Positions 34,969 to 44,171 of a stretch of DNA of 64,000 bases are shown here, piece after piece (position 1 is the stretch's first letter; each line of letters opens with the position of its first letter). The position numbers and the translations under genes were made by a program. The notes under the pieces were generated by a model, which had not been told where the DNA came from, made no database searches, and saw only the letters and a list, made by a program, of their open reading frames with translations. Origin of the DNA: Halorhabdus tiamatea SARL4B (lineage in GTDB: Archaea; Halobacteriota; Halobacteria; Halobacteriales; Haloarculaceae); assembly GCF_000470655.1 (NCBI RefSeq), contig NC_021921.1:248001-312000 (forward strand), read 5' to 3'.

Positions 34969-37566
34969 ATGGACGCGGCCCTGGGACCGCCGGCAAAGAT
35001 GGTCGACCGGCGCGAGGAACTCACGCCGATGTTGTGCCAGTACGTCGAGCTGACCGAACGCTACGACGACGCGCTCGTGCTCTTTCAGTCCGGTGATTTC
35101 TACAAGGCATTCTGTGAGGGTGCCGAGGTACTCGCCCGGATCTGTGAGGTGACGCTGACCGAACGCGAGGACTCCACTGGCACCTACGCGATGACTGGTG
35201 TACCGGTCGCCAACGCCGAATCTTACGTCGAGAAGCTGCTGGACGCGGGCTATCGCGTCGCGATCGCCGATCAGGTCGAAGACCCCGACGAGGTCAGCGG
35301 CGTCGTCGAGCGTGCGGTCACCCGGATCATCACGCCCGGCACACTCACCGAGGACGAACTGCTCGGCGGGGCCGAGAACAACTACGTCGCCGCGATTGCC
35401 GCCGAAGACAGTCGCTTCGGCCTCGCCGTCCTCGACGTCTCGACGGGCGACTTCTACGCGACCAGCACCGACGATCGAGACACTGTTCGGGACGAACTCG
35501 GCCGCTTCGCCCCCGCAGAGGGGATCGTCGGGCCAGACGCCCCGGACCTCTTCGATGGCAATTCGACCGTCAGCCCCGTCGAAGCAGGGTATTTCGAGCA
35601 CGAGGCAGCAAGCCAGCGGGTCCGCGAGTACTTCGGTGCCCCCGATCGACTGCTCGCGAGCGACGCCGAGGTCAGGGCCTGCGGCGCGTTGCTATCGTAT
35701 GCCGAATACGCCCGCGGTGGTCAGGACGGCCGCCTCGACTATCTCAATTACCTCTCTCGTTACGATCCGCGGGCGTACATGGTACTCGACGCGGTCGCCC
35801 TCGAGAGTCTAGAAATCTTCGAGCGCCGAAGCGTGACGGGCGGTGCGGACCTGACGCTCGTCGACATCGTCGACGAGACGGCGTCCGCGCTCGGTCGTCG
35901 TCGACTGACCGACTGGCTCCGTCGCCCGTTGATCGACCGTGATCGGATCGAAGCCCGCCACGGAGCCGTCGAGGAACTCGTTTCGGACGTCCGGACGCGT
36001 GAACGCCTTCAAGAGCTGCTTGCGGCCGTCTACGACCTCGAGCGACTCATCTCCCGGGTCTCCCGATCACGTGCCGACGCCCGCGATCTGCGCTCGCTGA
36101 AAGACACACTCGACGTACTCCCGGAGATCAGGTCGAAACTGGCGGAGGCGGACGCCCCCCTGCTCGCCGACCTGCATGAACAGCTCGACGAGATGGCCGA
36201 CGTCCGTGACCTGATCGAGGACGCCATCGCGGCCGATCCGCCCACCGAAATCACCGAGGGCGGGATCATCAGCGAGGGATACCACGACCGCCTCGACGAG
36301 TTGCGCGCGACCGAACGTGAGGGCAAAGCCTGGATCGCTGACCTCGAGGAAAGCGAACGCGAACGCACTGGGATCGACTCCCTGAAGGTCGGTCACAACG
36401 CCGTCCACGGCTACTACATCGAGGTGACTGACGCGAACCTCGATCGCGTACCCGAGGACTACCAGCGCAGACAGACGCTGAAGAACGCCGAGCGCTACTA
36501 CACGCCCGAACTCAAGGAGCGCGAAGACGAGATCTTCCGCGCGGCGGGACGAGCCGACGACCTGGAGTACGAGTTGTTCGCCGACGTTCGCGATCAGGTC
36601 GCTGCCGAGTCCGAGCGCGTCCAGGCCGTCGCCGACGCCGTGGCGACCCTGGACGTCCTGGTCGGATTTGCCACCGTCGCGGCCGAGTATGACTACTGTC
36701 GTCCGTCCGTCGACGGCGACGGCATCCACATCGAGGGCGGTCGCCATCCGGTCGTCGAGCGCACTGAGGACCGGTTCGTCCCGAACGACACCCGTCTCGA
36801 CGATGACGCCTTCCTCGCGGTGATCACGGGGCCGAACATGAGTGGCAAGTCGACCCACATGCGCCAGGTCGCCCTGATCGCGATCCTCGCCCAGGCCGGG
36901 AGCTTCGTGCCCGCCGAATCGGCGGTCCTGCGGATCGTCGACCGCGTGTTCACCCGCGTCGGGGCGAGCGACGACATCGCGGGCGGGCGCTCGACGTTCA
37001 TGGTCGAGATGAGCGAACTCGCGACGATCCTGGACCAGGCGACCGCGGACTCGCTCGTCCTGCTCGACGAGGTCGGCCGCGGAACGAGTACGACCGACGG
37101 GCTCGCAATCGCCCAGGCAGTCACGGAGTTCGTCCACGACGAGGTCGGTGCGACGACGTTGTTTGCCACCCATCACCACGAACTGACCGAGGTGGTAGCC
37201 GATCTCGACGGCGCGCTGAACCTGCACTTCCGGACGGAACGAGAGGACGGAGACGTCTCCTTCCCCTACGATATCGCACCTGGTGCGGCCGCAGCCTCCT
37301 ACGGCGTCGAGGTGGCCGGCGTGGCTGGCGTGCCGGATCCGGTCGTCGACCGTTCGCGGGAACTGCTTGCCGACAGTGACCACGACGATGAGCTAGGACA
37401 GCTGGGAGATGAGCGTCATCGAGCTGTCGACGACCATCCGGACGAATCAGGGCACGACGAACCGGACGCCGACGTCCTCACTGAATTACGGTCGCTTTCA
37501 GTCGCCGAGATGACGCCCATCGAGGCGCTAAACGCCCTGGCAGACCTCAAACAACGGGCCGAATGA
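34969..37566 (+). CDS. mutS: DNA mismatch repair protein MutS (MutS1 type) with altered Phe-x-Glu motif
   Basis: The 865-residue protein from the ATG at 34969 has the full MutS1 layout: N-terminal mismatch domain, connector, core/clamp and ATPase. Walker A is [17 protein letters not shown], Walker [14 protein letters not shown] and the switch His [13 protein letters not shown]. The mismatch-reading motif, Phe-Tyr-Glu in bacterial MutS, is F44-Y45-K46 here, so the glutamate is replaced by Lys. Upstream in-frame codons are rejected because they run through the divergent thioredoxin gene. No mutL lies in the window. Confidence 0.93.
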   Translation: MDAALGPPAKMVDRREELTPMLCQYVELTERYDDALVLFQSGDFYKAFCEGAEVLARICEVTLTEREDSTGTYAMTGVPVANAESYVEKLLDAGYRVAIADQVEDPDEVSGVVERAVTRIITPGTLTEDELLGGAENNYVAAIAAEDSRFGLAVLDVSTGDFYATSTDDRDTVRDELGRFAPAEGIVGPDAPDLFDGNSTVSPVEAGYFEHEAASQRVREYFGAPDRLLASDAEVRACGALLSYAEYARGGQDGRLDYLNYLSRYDPRAYMVLDAVALESLEIFERRSVTGGADLTLVDIVDETASALGRRRLTDWLRRPLIDRDRIEARHGAVEELVSDVRTRERLQELLAAVYDLERLISRVSRSRADARDLRSLKDTLDVLPEIRSKLAEADAPLLADLHEQLDEMADVRDLIEDAIAADPPTEITEGGIISEGYHDRLDELRATEREGKAWIADLEESERERTGIDSLKVGHNAVHGYYIEVTDANLDRVPEDYQRRQTLKNAERYYTPELKEREDEIFRAAGRADDLEYELFADVRDQVAAESERVQAVADAVATLDVLVGFATVAAEYDYCRPSVDGDGIHIEGGRHPVVERTEDRFVPNDTRLDDDAFLAVITGPNMSGKSTHMRQVALIAILAQAGSFVPAESAVLRIVDRVFTRVGASDDIAGGRSTFMVEMSELATILDQATADSLVLLDEVGRGTSTTDGLAIAQAVTEFVHDEVGATTLFATHHHELTEVVADLDGALNLHFRTEREDGDVSFPYDIAPGAAAASYGVEVAGVAGVPDPVVDRSRELLADSDHDDELGQLGDERHRAVDDHPDESGHDEPDADVLTELRSLSVAEMTPIEALNALADLKQRAE

Positions 37567-37582
37567 GGCGATTTCGTCAGAC

Positions 37583-37855
37583 TCAGTCGTCGCCGAGTTC
37601 GGCGGCGATGGTTTCGAGTTCCGTTTTCCGGAACGGTCGTTCGTGGTCGCGGTCGTCGTCGAGACCGTCGATCCGGCGGGCGATCTCTTCTCGCATGTCG
37701 GCTTTGGCGGGGAGCTGTCCCGGGCCGATGTCCGCACCGACGCCCTCGCTGATCGCGGCGAGACTCTCCTTGGTGAATCCGGTGGATCCTCGGCGTTCGA
37801 ACCGATCGACCGCCAGCCTGATCTCGTTGCGGAGTTCGTCGACAGTTTTGGCCAT
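37583..37855 (-). CDS. Small helical hypothetical protein
   Basis: The 90-residue protein, MAKTVDELRNEIRLAVDRFE onwards, is charged and mostly helical. Two similar patterns occur, FTKESLAAISEGVG near residue 27 and FRKTELETIAAELG near the C-terminus, which suggests an internal repeat of a small helix-turn unit. The family is not recognised. It is convergent with mutS (16-bp gap) and divergent from the Dna2-like gene. Confidence 0.65.
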   Translation of the reverse strand: MAKTVDELRNEIRLAVDRFERRGSTGFTKESLAAISEGVGADIGPGQLPAKADMREEIARRIDGLDDDRDHERPFRKTELETIAAELGDD

Positions 37856-37905
37856 GCTGTGGGAGATGTCCGGCCCTGTCCTGTAGATTGCGGTCGTGGA
37901 GCCCG

Positions 37906-40665
37906 ATGATTCGCGTTTACCGACAGCGTTTTTCCCACCCCAGCCCAGTCACCGGTGTGCATCTCCGTGGGCCAGTCCTCGACGTGAGCGAGACGAAAAC
38001 CGTCAGCACGCAGTACGGCGAACGCGACCTCTCGGAGGTCACGATCCGCCCCGAGGACGGCCGCGCGGACCCAGTCACGGTCACGCTGTGGGGCAAGTGG
38101 ACCGAGACGGCCGACATCCTCGAAGCCGGGATGGACGTCGCCGTCTACGACGCCGAAGAGCGCGAGTATCGCGGCGAAACACAGTACACGACCGGCGAGG
38201 ACGCGATGGTCGTCGTCGAACCCGACTTCATCGTCGACGTGACGGACGTCCGGTCGTGGGTGCAGTGCCCCCGGATGTACTACCTGAACAAACTCTCGGG
38301 GACGCCGCTCGCGTACCCGGTGGTCAAAGGGACGATCGTCCACGAGGTCTTCGGCGACCTTCTGCGCGGTCGTGACGTCGAGGATGCCGTCGCCGAACGC
38401 GTCGCGGAGGTCGGCCTCGAACTCGGCCTGCTGGGACGGGACGCCGAAACGGTTCGCGAGGACGCGCTCGACCACGCGAGCGCGATCGAGGGGTGGCTCC
38501 AGCAGGGACATCTGACCGATGGCGGCCAGACCACGTTCGGCCCGACAGACGGCGAGTGGCGCTCCGAACAGACGCTCATCAGCCAGCGTTACGGCCTGAA
38601 GGGGCGAGCCGACGCCGTTCGGCGGGGGATGCCCGTCGAACTCAAGACGGGCAAGAACACGAACCGCGAGCCCCGCTTTCAGGACAAGATCCAGGCTGCC
38701 GCCTACGCGCTCGTCCTCGGCGAACACGGCGAAGAACCGCCGAATACTGGCACACTCCTCTATACCAAGAACGCGGCCGTCGAGCGCACCGAGGCGGGCG
38801 GCGATCTCTCGCCGGCCAAGGAGTTCTCGATCGGGTCGGGCTTGCTGGAGTTCGTCCTCCGGACGAGAAACGAGATCGCCGCGATGGAGCACGGGATGGA
38901 CGTCCCGACGGGCTACGAAGCCGACGCCAAATGCGAGTACTGCTTCGAGCAGGACACCTGCATGGCTGTTTCCGGCCGGCTCGATCAGGAGTCGAAGGCC
39001 GGCCAGATCGGGACCCCGATCCCCGACGAGGAACGCGAGTACTTCGAGCGGAACTATCGTGCGATCGAGGCCGAACGCCGGGCCGCCCACCGGGAGTACG
39101 CCAAACTCTGGCGGCAGGACAAAGCGGAGCGGGCCGACGACGATCGGGCGCTGATCGGTCTCGAACCGGTCGGGCAGCGGGAACTGGATGACGGCAGCTG
39201 GGAGTTGCGAGCCACAGCCACGGGCGCGACCTCGAAGATCCGGGAGGGCGACGTCGTGCTGGCGAGCGACGGCGATCCGATCGAAGGTGAGGCGGAGTTG
39301 GCCCGCGTCCAACGGCTGACAGATGAAATCGTCGTCACCGCCGACGAACCGGTCGAACTCCGCCGGCTAGACGTCTATCCCTCTGAACTCTCGACTGACC
39401 GGATGCTGACGGCGATTCACGACGCGCTCCTCTGGCAATCGAGCGACGAAAAGGCCGTCCTCTTCGGCCGCCGCGAGCCCGAATTCCGCGAGATCGAGGA
39501 GACATTCGTCGAGAACAATCCCGCCCAGGACCGGGCTGTCAGGCGTGCCGTCGGGGCCGAGGACTTCGCGCTGATTCACGGGCCGCCCGGGACGGGCAAG
39601 ACCTACACGCTCGCGACGCTGGTCGACGCGCTGGTCGAACGCGGCGAGCGCGTCCTCCTTTCGGCGTTCACGAACCGCGCGGTCGACAACGCTGTCGAGG
39701 CGCTGCTGGAGCAGGGCGTCGAGGGCGTGGTTCGCATGGGGACCGAGACCGGCGTCCGCGAGGACCTCCAGCACGTCCGACTCGATCCGGCGGGCGATCC
39801 CGACGAGCGAGCGGCCGAGCTGACGGACGCGCCCGTCGTCGCGGCGACGACCGCGACCTGCGGCTCGCGGATCATGCGCGAGCAGGACTTCGACGTGGCG
39901 GTCATCGACGAGGCGGGACAGTTGACCGAACCCGGCGCGCTCGCGGCGGTCGCCCGCGCCGAGCGGTTCGTGCTCGTCGGCGACCACCGGCAACTCCCGC
40001 CGGTCGTCCGTGCGGCGGACGAGGTCCGTGATCGGGAGGGGGCTGCTGATCTCTCCCAATCGCTGTTCGAGCGGCTGATCGACGCCCATCCCGACGCCGG
40101 TGTGTTGCTCGACCGCCAGTACCGGATGGCCCAGCGGATTCAGGCGTACTCTTCGACGGAGTTCTACGACGGGCAACTCCGGCCCGCGACTGGCGAAATC
40201 GCCGGGCAGACGCTTGCCGATCTCGACGGCGTCGATCCGGCCGCACTGCCCACCCATCTCCAGGGTCGGGTGACGTTCCTCGATCCCGACGGGCAGGCGG
40301 TGGGAAACACCAATCCCGACGAAGCCGCGGCCGTGGCGGAGACGGTCGAATCGTACCTGACGGCGGGCGTCGATCCGGGAGACGTGGGCGTGATTGCGCC
40401 GTATCGCGCCCAGGTCGCCGAGATCGGCCAGCGCGTGCCCGACGGCGTGACCGTCGACACCGTCGATCGCTTCCAGGGGTCGAGCAAGGAGGTCGTCCTC
40501 GTCTCATTCGTCGCCACGGGAAGCCTCGACGGGCCGATCTTCGAGGACTATCGGCGGATCAACGTCGCGCTGACGCGAGCGAAGCGCGCGCTCGTGCTGA
40601 TCGGGGACGCCGAGGCGCTCTCGACGGACGAGCGGTACCGCCGAATGGTCGAGTGGGCGCGGTGA
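37906..40665 (+). CDS. Dna2-like Cas4-type nuclease fused to SF1B helicase
   Basis: The 919-residue protein from the ATG at 37906 has three parts. Residues 1-110 form a beta-rich OB-like region. Residues 115-380 are a Cas4/RecB-type nuclease: an iron-sulfur Cys in WVQCPRMYY, Asp in GLKGRADAV, the catalytic pair in PVELKTGKN and three more cluster Cys in CEYCFEQDTC. Residues 530-919 are a superfamily 1 helicase with Walker A HGPPGTGKTYTLATL and Walker B VIDEAGQLTEPGAL. This is the Dna2 plan, suited to flap processing or end resection. Its stop overlaps the next gene's GTG. Confidence 0.88.
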   Translation: MIRVYRQRFSHPSPVTGVHLRGPVLDVSETKTVSTQYGERDLSEVTIRPEDGRADPVTVTLWGKWTETADILEAGMDVAVYDAEEREYRGETQYTTGEDAMVVVEPDFIVDVTDVRSWVQCPRMYYLNKLSGTPLAYPVVKGTIVHEVFGDLLRGRDVEDAVAERVAEVGLELGLLGRDAETVREDALDHASAIEGWLQQGHLTDGGQTTFGPTDGEWRSEQTLISQRYGLKGRADAVRRGMPVELKTGKNTNREPRFQDKIQAAAYALVLGEHGEEPPNTGTLLYTKNAAVERTEAGGDLSPAKEFSIGSGLLEFVLRTRNEIAAMEHGMDVPTGYEADAKCEYCFEQDTCMAVSGRLDQESKAGQIGTPIPDEEREYFERNYRAIEAERRAAHREYAKLWRQDKAERADDDRALIGLEPVGQRELDDGSWELRATATGATSKIREGDVVLASDGDPIEGEAELARVQRLTDEIVVTADEPVELRRLDVYPSELSTDRMLTAIHDALLWQSSDEKAVLFGRREPEFREIEETFVENNPAQDRAVRRAVGAEDFALIHGPPGTGKTYTLATLVDALVERGERVLLSAFTNRAVDNAVEALLEQGVEGVVRMGTETGVREDLQHVRLDPAGDPDERAAELTDAPVVAATTATCGSRIMREQDFDVAVIDEAGQLTEPGALAAVARAERFVLVGDHRQLPPVVRAADEVRDREGAADLSQSLFERLIDAHPDAGVLLDRQYRMAQRIQAYSSTEFYDGQLRPATGEIAGQTLADLDGVDPAALPTHLQGRVTFLDPDGQAVGNTNPDEAAAVAETVESYLTAGVDPGDVGVIAPYRAQVAEIGQRVPDGVTVDTVDRFQGSSKEVVLVSFVATGSLDGPIFEDYRRINVALTRAKRALVLIGDAEALSTDERYRRMVEWAR

Positions 40666-41393
40666 GCAGGATCGACAGTCCGAAGGTCCACCCGACGCAA
40701 TCGCTCGGCGTGTCACCTGCCACGGACGGGCCGACGGTCGCCGGGAAGTGCGAACCCGAACCAGCGGCGCTCGCGGCCGCCGCCGATCGGGGATTCGACG
40801 CCGTCGAACTCTACCTCGAACGCGACCATCTCGACGCGCTCGAGGAGACGGTCCGAACTGTCGAGGACGCGGCCGTCTCGGCCGTCTCGGTCCACACGCC
40901 ACACGTCACACCCGAGGAGCGCGAGTACTACGAACTGACCGATCGCCTCGCGGTCGAACTCGACGCCTACCTGGTGCTCCATTCGAAGTACGTCATGCAC
41001 GTCTTCGCCCCCGACGTGGCGGCGATCGGCTTTTCGGCCCCCAACGGCCACGAGAACAACACCGGCGCGAGCGTCATGCACCTCGAAGAGATGATTCTCG
41101 CCCGCGACAACGATCTGGTGCTCGATACGGCCCACCTCTATACGGCCGAACGCGAGTATCTGGACGCGCTGGAGTACCTGCTCTCGACGTATCCCGACCA
41201 GATCGGGCTGATCCATCTCACCGACAGCACGCGCCGCAACGACGGGTTGGCCTTCGGCGACGGCGAGATCGACCTGGCGGCGACAGTCGAGACGATCCGT
41301 GACTCGGCGTTCGATGGCCCGATCGTGCTGGAGGTCATGCCTGAGTCCCAGGCAGCGGCCCGAGACGCGTTCGAGCGGTACTGGACGGAATGA
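40662..41393 (+). CDS. Sugar phosphate isomerase/epimerase-like TIM-barrel protein
   Basis: The 243-residue protein starts at a GTG overlapping the helicase stop (GTGA); a GTG at 40653 is an alternative. The AP endonuclease 2/xylose isomerase-like barrel is recognisable from FDAVELYLERDHLDAL, SVHTPHVTPEE, LVLDTAHLYTAE, LIHLTDS and the terminal Glu strand IVLEVMPESQ, which supply the His/Asp/Glu metal ligands. Substrate unknown: it could be a sugar isomerase or, given coupling to the Dna2-like gene, an endonuclease IV relative. Confidence 0.8.
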   Translation: MSRIDSPKVHPTQSLGVSPATDGPTVAGKCEPEPAALAAAADRGFDAVELYLERDHLDALEETVRTVEDAAVSAVSVHTPHVTPEEREYYELTDRLAVELDAYLVLHSKYVMHVFAPDVAAIGFSAPNGHENNTGASVMHLEEMILARDNDLVLDTAHLYTAEREYLDALEYLLSTYPDQIGLIHLTDSTRRNDGLAFGDGEIDLAATVETIRDSAFDGPIVLEVMPESQAAARDAFERYWTE

Positions 41394-41456
41394 GTCGTAA
41401 TCGATCCGCCGTGGGCAATCCATTTGTGGCCCGCGTCCGTCTCGACACCCGAACAG

Positions 41457-42680
41457 ATGACATTCGAAGTCCCACGCGGAGACGGCTACGTCGAGGTCGA
41501 TCTCCCCGACTGCGACGTGACGATCGCGGAACTCCCCGGCGGCGAACCAGTCGACGTCCGCGAAGCGGCCGAGGCGGCGGTGGCCGATCCTCACGGCCCA
41601 CCACTCGTCGAACGCGCGAACGCCGACGACGAGGTCGCCATCGTCGTCACGGACGTGACGCGGGACGCACCCGACGGGATTCTGGTCGATGTCCTCTTCG
41701 AGGAACTCGAGGCCGCGGGCGTCGACCGCGAGCAGGTCACCATCGTCCTCGGCCTCGGCCTCCACCGGCCGATGGACGAGGCGGAGATCGAGGCCGAACT
41801 CGACGAGTACGCCGACCTCGCGGAGAACCACGACCCCGACGACACCGTCACGCTCGGCGAGGTCGACGACGTCCCGATCGAGATCTATCGCCCCGTCGCC
41901 GAGGCCGATCTCGTACTCACCACGGGCCAGAGCGAACCCCACCAGTACGCGGGCTTCTCCGGCGGCGCGAAGACGGTCATCATCGGCGCGGGCGGCGAGT
42001 CCTTCATCAAGTACACCCACGGCCCGGACATGCTGGGCCAGGAGTCGGTCAAGCTGGGCAAGATCGACGGCAACCCCTTCCGGGAGGCCGTCGAGGAAGC
42101 CGGCGAACTCGTCGGGCTTGACTTCTGTCTGAACGTCACGCCCGGCCCCGACGGCTTTCTGGACGCCGCCGCGGGCGATTCGGGTGCCGTCGTCCGCGAT
42201 CTGGCCGAGACCGCCCGCGAGGCGCTGGCCTTCGAGGTCGACGGCGAGTACGACGCTGTCGTCTCGGGCGTCGGCGCGCCCAAGGATGCCCAGCTCTACC
42301 AGACCACGCGCGGAATAACCTACGTCGTGCTCTCCGATGGCGCGCCGGTCAAGGAAGGTGGACGCGTGGTCGTCCCCGCCGTGCTCGACGAGGGCTACGG
42401 CGCGGGGCGTGGCGAAGAGCGCTTCTACGAGTGGCTTTCTGGAGCGGAGGACGCCGAATCCTGCTATCAGGCGATGCTCGAGGGCTACGAGCCGGGTGCC
42501 CAGCGCGGCTTTGTCACGGTGCGGTCGCTACGCCATGCCGACGCCTACGTTACGAACAGCGAAGACCCCGACCTCGTCGAGGAGTGTCTCATGCACGCCG
42601 AGGAAACTGTCGAGGACGCGATCGAACCCGGCAGTGACGTGCTCGTGGTGCCGAAAGCGCCGAAGACGCTTCTGGTCTGA
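41457..42680 (+). CDS. larA: LarA-like nickel-dependent lactate racemase family protein
   Basis: The 407-residue protein from the ATG at 41457 has the LarA (DUF2088) active-site motifs: His in LGLHRPM, His in SEPHQYAGFSGG, and the Lys that carries the nickel-pincer cofactor in GGAKTVIIGAGG. LarA enzymes interconvert D- and L-lactate, while many homologues racemise or epimerise other 2-hydroxy acids. No larB, larC or larE cofactor genes are adjacent, so substrate and cofactor source are inferred from family only. Confidence 0.8.
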   Translation: MTFEVPRGDGYVEVDLPDCDVTIAELPGGEPVDVREAAEAAVADPHGPPLVERANADDEVAIVVTDVTRDAPDGILVDVLFEELEAAGVDREQVTIVLGLGLHRPMDEAEIEAELDEYADLAENHDPDDTVTLGEVDDVPIEIYRPVAEADLVLTTGQSEPHQYAGFSGGAKTVIIGAGGESFIKYTHGPDMLGQESVKLGKIDGNPFREAVEEAGELVGLDFCLNVTPGPDGFLDAAAGDSGAVVRDLAETAREALAFEVDGEYDAVVSGVGAPKDAQLYQTTRGITYVVLSDGAPVKEGGRVVVPAVLDEGYGAGRGEERFYEWLSGAEDAESCYQAMLEGYEPGAQRGFVTVRSLRHADAYVTNSEDPDLVEECLMHAEETVEDAIEPGSDVLVVPKAPKTLLV

Positions 42681-42743
42681 CGGGCCGGGGTTGACGTTAC
42701 CGCCACGCGAAGGTTTAACCGCGAAATTTGGCTAGCTGGAGGC

Positions 42744-43373
42744 GTGCCCTCCCCGTCTGACGTCCTCGGGATCGACCGGACTGCGAGCGAAGACGCGATC
42801 CACCGCGCCTATCGACGGCGAGTCAAGACTGCCCACCCAGATCAGGGTGGCTCGGCAGCCGAGTTTCAAGCCGTCCAGTCCGCCTACGAGGAACTCCTCG
42901 AACGACGACGCGAAGGCACGGAGTCGGGTGCGGGCTCGGAACCGACGATCCGACAGGTCGACGTCACGTATCTCGATTACGCCGTCTTAGAGGACCGTGG
43001 GTGGTGCCTCGAGGACGCTGCTCTCTTTGAGAAGGCCGCCGCGGCGGATCTCGACGCTGGGGCGTACGGAACCCTCTCTGTACGACCCGATCGAACGCTC
43101 CTCGAATCCGCCGAGCAGGCGGGCCAGGCGTGGCCCTACTCCTGTCGCGGCGGGGCGTGTGCCAACTGTGCGGTCGCCGTCCTCGAGGGTGAACTCTCCC
43201 AGCCGGTCAATCACGTCCTTCCAGCCGAAGCGATCGACCGTGGCATCCGTCTGTCCTGCGTCGGGTACCCGATCACCGACGAACTCAGGGTCGTCTACTA
43301 CGTCAAGCACCTGCCGTCGATCGCCGATCTCCGACTCCCGCCGCGTCCGGCCGACAGTCGCGGAATCGACTGA
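42744..43373 (+). CDS. J-domain/[2Fe-2S] ferredoxin fusion
   Basis: The 209-residue protein starts at a GTG. Residues 1-55 are a J domain with the HPD motif in VKTAHPDQGGSAAEF. Residues 70-209 are a plant-type [2Fe-2S] ferredoxin with the haloarchaeal acidic insertion; cluster Cys are in SCRGGACANCAV and the last in LSCVGYP. The ferredoxin part is the size of the ordinary haloarchaeal electron carrier. The J domain could recruit DnaK or serve as a folding aid; this fusion is, as far as I recall, found in several haloarchaea. Confidence 0.88.
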   Translation: MPSPSDVLGIDRTASEDAIHRAYRRRVKTAHPDQGGSAAEFQAVQSAYEELLERRREGTESGAGSEPTIRQVDVTYLDYAVLEDRGWCLEDAALFEKAAAADLDAGAYGTLSVRPDRTLLESAEQAGQAWPYSCRGGACANCAVAVLEGELSQPVNHVLPAEAIDRGIRLSCVGYPITDELRVVYYVKHLPSIADLRLPPRPADSRGID

Positions 43374-43453
43374 CGGAAGCGGGGATTTGACCAATAAAAT
43401 CCCCGTTTGACCCATCGGCACACCCTTTACAGTGGCTGTTTTACCGGGCTTAC

Positions 43454-44086
43454 ATGGGGAAGTTACTGCCACGCCGCGGTGAGCGCGGAGAGACCGCCGA
43501 GGAACCACGGGTGCTCGGGCTCACCGAGGGGGCCGCAGACGAAGCCTTCGCCGCCCTCTCCTCGGAGACGGCCCGGCGAGTGCTGGCACTCGTCTACGAC
43601 GACCCCCGGACGCCCGTCGAGATCCGCGAGGAGATCGGAACCTCCCTCCAGAACGTCCACTATCACGTCGAGAAACTCGAATCGGCGGATTTGATCGAGT
43701 CGGTCGGCACGGACTACTCGGCGAAGGGCAACGAGATGAACGTCTACGCGCCGACCAGCGAGGCGCTGGTGCTCGTCGCGGGCGAAGAAGAGCACGAATC
43801 GCTGTTGAAGCGAGCAGTCGGTCGATTGCTGGCCGGCGTCGGCGTGCTCGCTGCCGGTGCACTGACGTTCGGGTTCGCCATCCAGCAGTTCCTCGCGGAC
43901 TCGACGCCGGACGGGACGAGCGGCGATAGCGGTGGCGTGGGCGCGATGGATCTCGAATCGACAGAAACAGCCGCGGAAGCGACCGATCCGCTTTCGTTTC
44001 TCGGCGAGCCCGCGGTCGCCTTCTTCGTCGGCGGCGCGTTCGTTCTGGCCGTCGTCGGCGTCTGGTGGTACGCACGTCGTCGGTGA
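43454..44086 (+). CDS. Membrane-anchored ArsR-like HTH regulator
   Basis: The 210-residue protein has an N-terminal winged helix at about residues 25-105 (AFAALSSETARRVLALVYDD, then the recognition region SLQNVHYHVEKLESADLIE). Two transmembrane helices lie near residues 122-145 and 185-205, separated by a Ser/Gly/Glu/Thr extracellular loop. The DNA-binding domain would face the cytoplasm while the loop senses outside conditions. This one-component layout is common in haloarchaea. Target genes are unknown. Confidence 0.85.
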   Translation: MGKLLPRRGERGETAEEPRVLGLTEGAADEAFAALSSETARRVLALVYDDPRTPVEIREEIGTSLQNVHYHVEKLESADLIESVGTDYSAKGNEMNVYAPTSEALVLVAGEEEHESLLKRAVGRLLAGVGVLAAGALTFGFAIQQFLADSTPDGTSGDSGGVGAMDLESTETAAEATDPLSFLGEPAVAFFVGGAFVLAVVGVWWYARRR

Positions 44087-44171
44087 TCGTTGCTGGAATC
44101 CGTCACTGTCGATGATCGTATTTTCGACGGATAGCAAGTAGTTAGTAACTTCGCTGGCAAGCCCGACGCGT

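Noticed and set aside
36067-37383. 438-codon minus-strand open frame opposite mutS
   Set aside because: It is antisense to conserved MutS ATPase motifs; long antisense frames are common in GC-rich halophile DNA.
37906-40665. Cas4 of a CRISPR system
   Set aside because: The Cas4-type nuclease is fused to a superfamily 1 helicase in the Dna2 arrangement, and no other cas gene or array is present.
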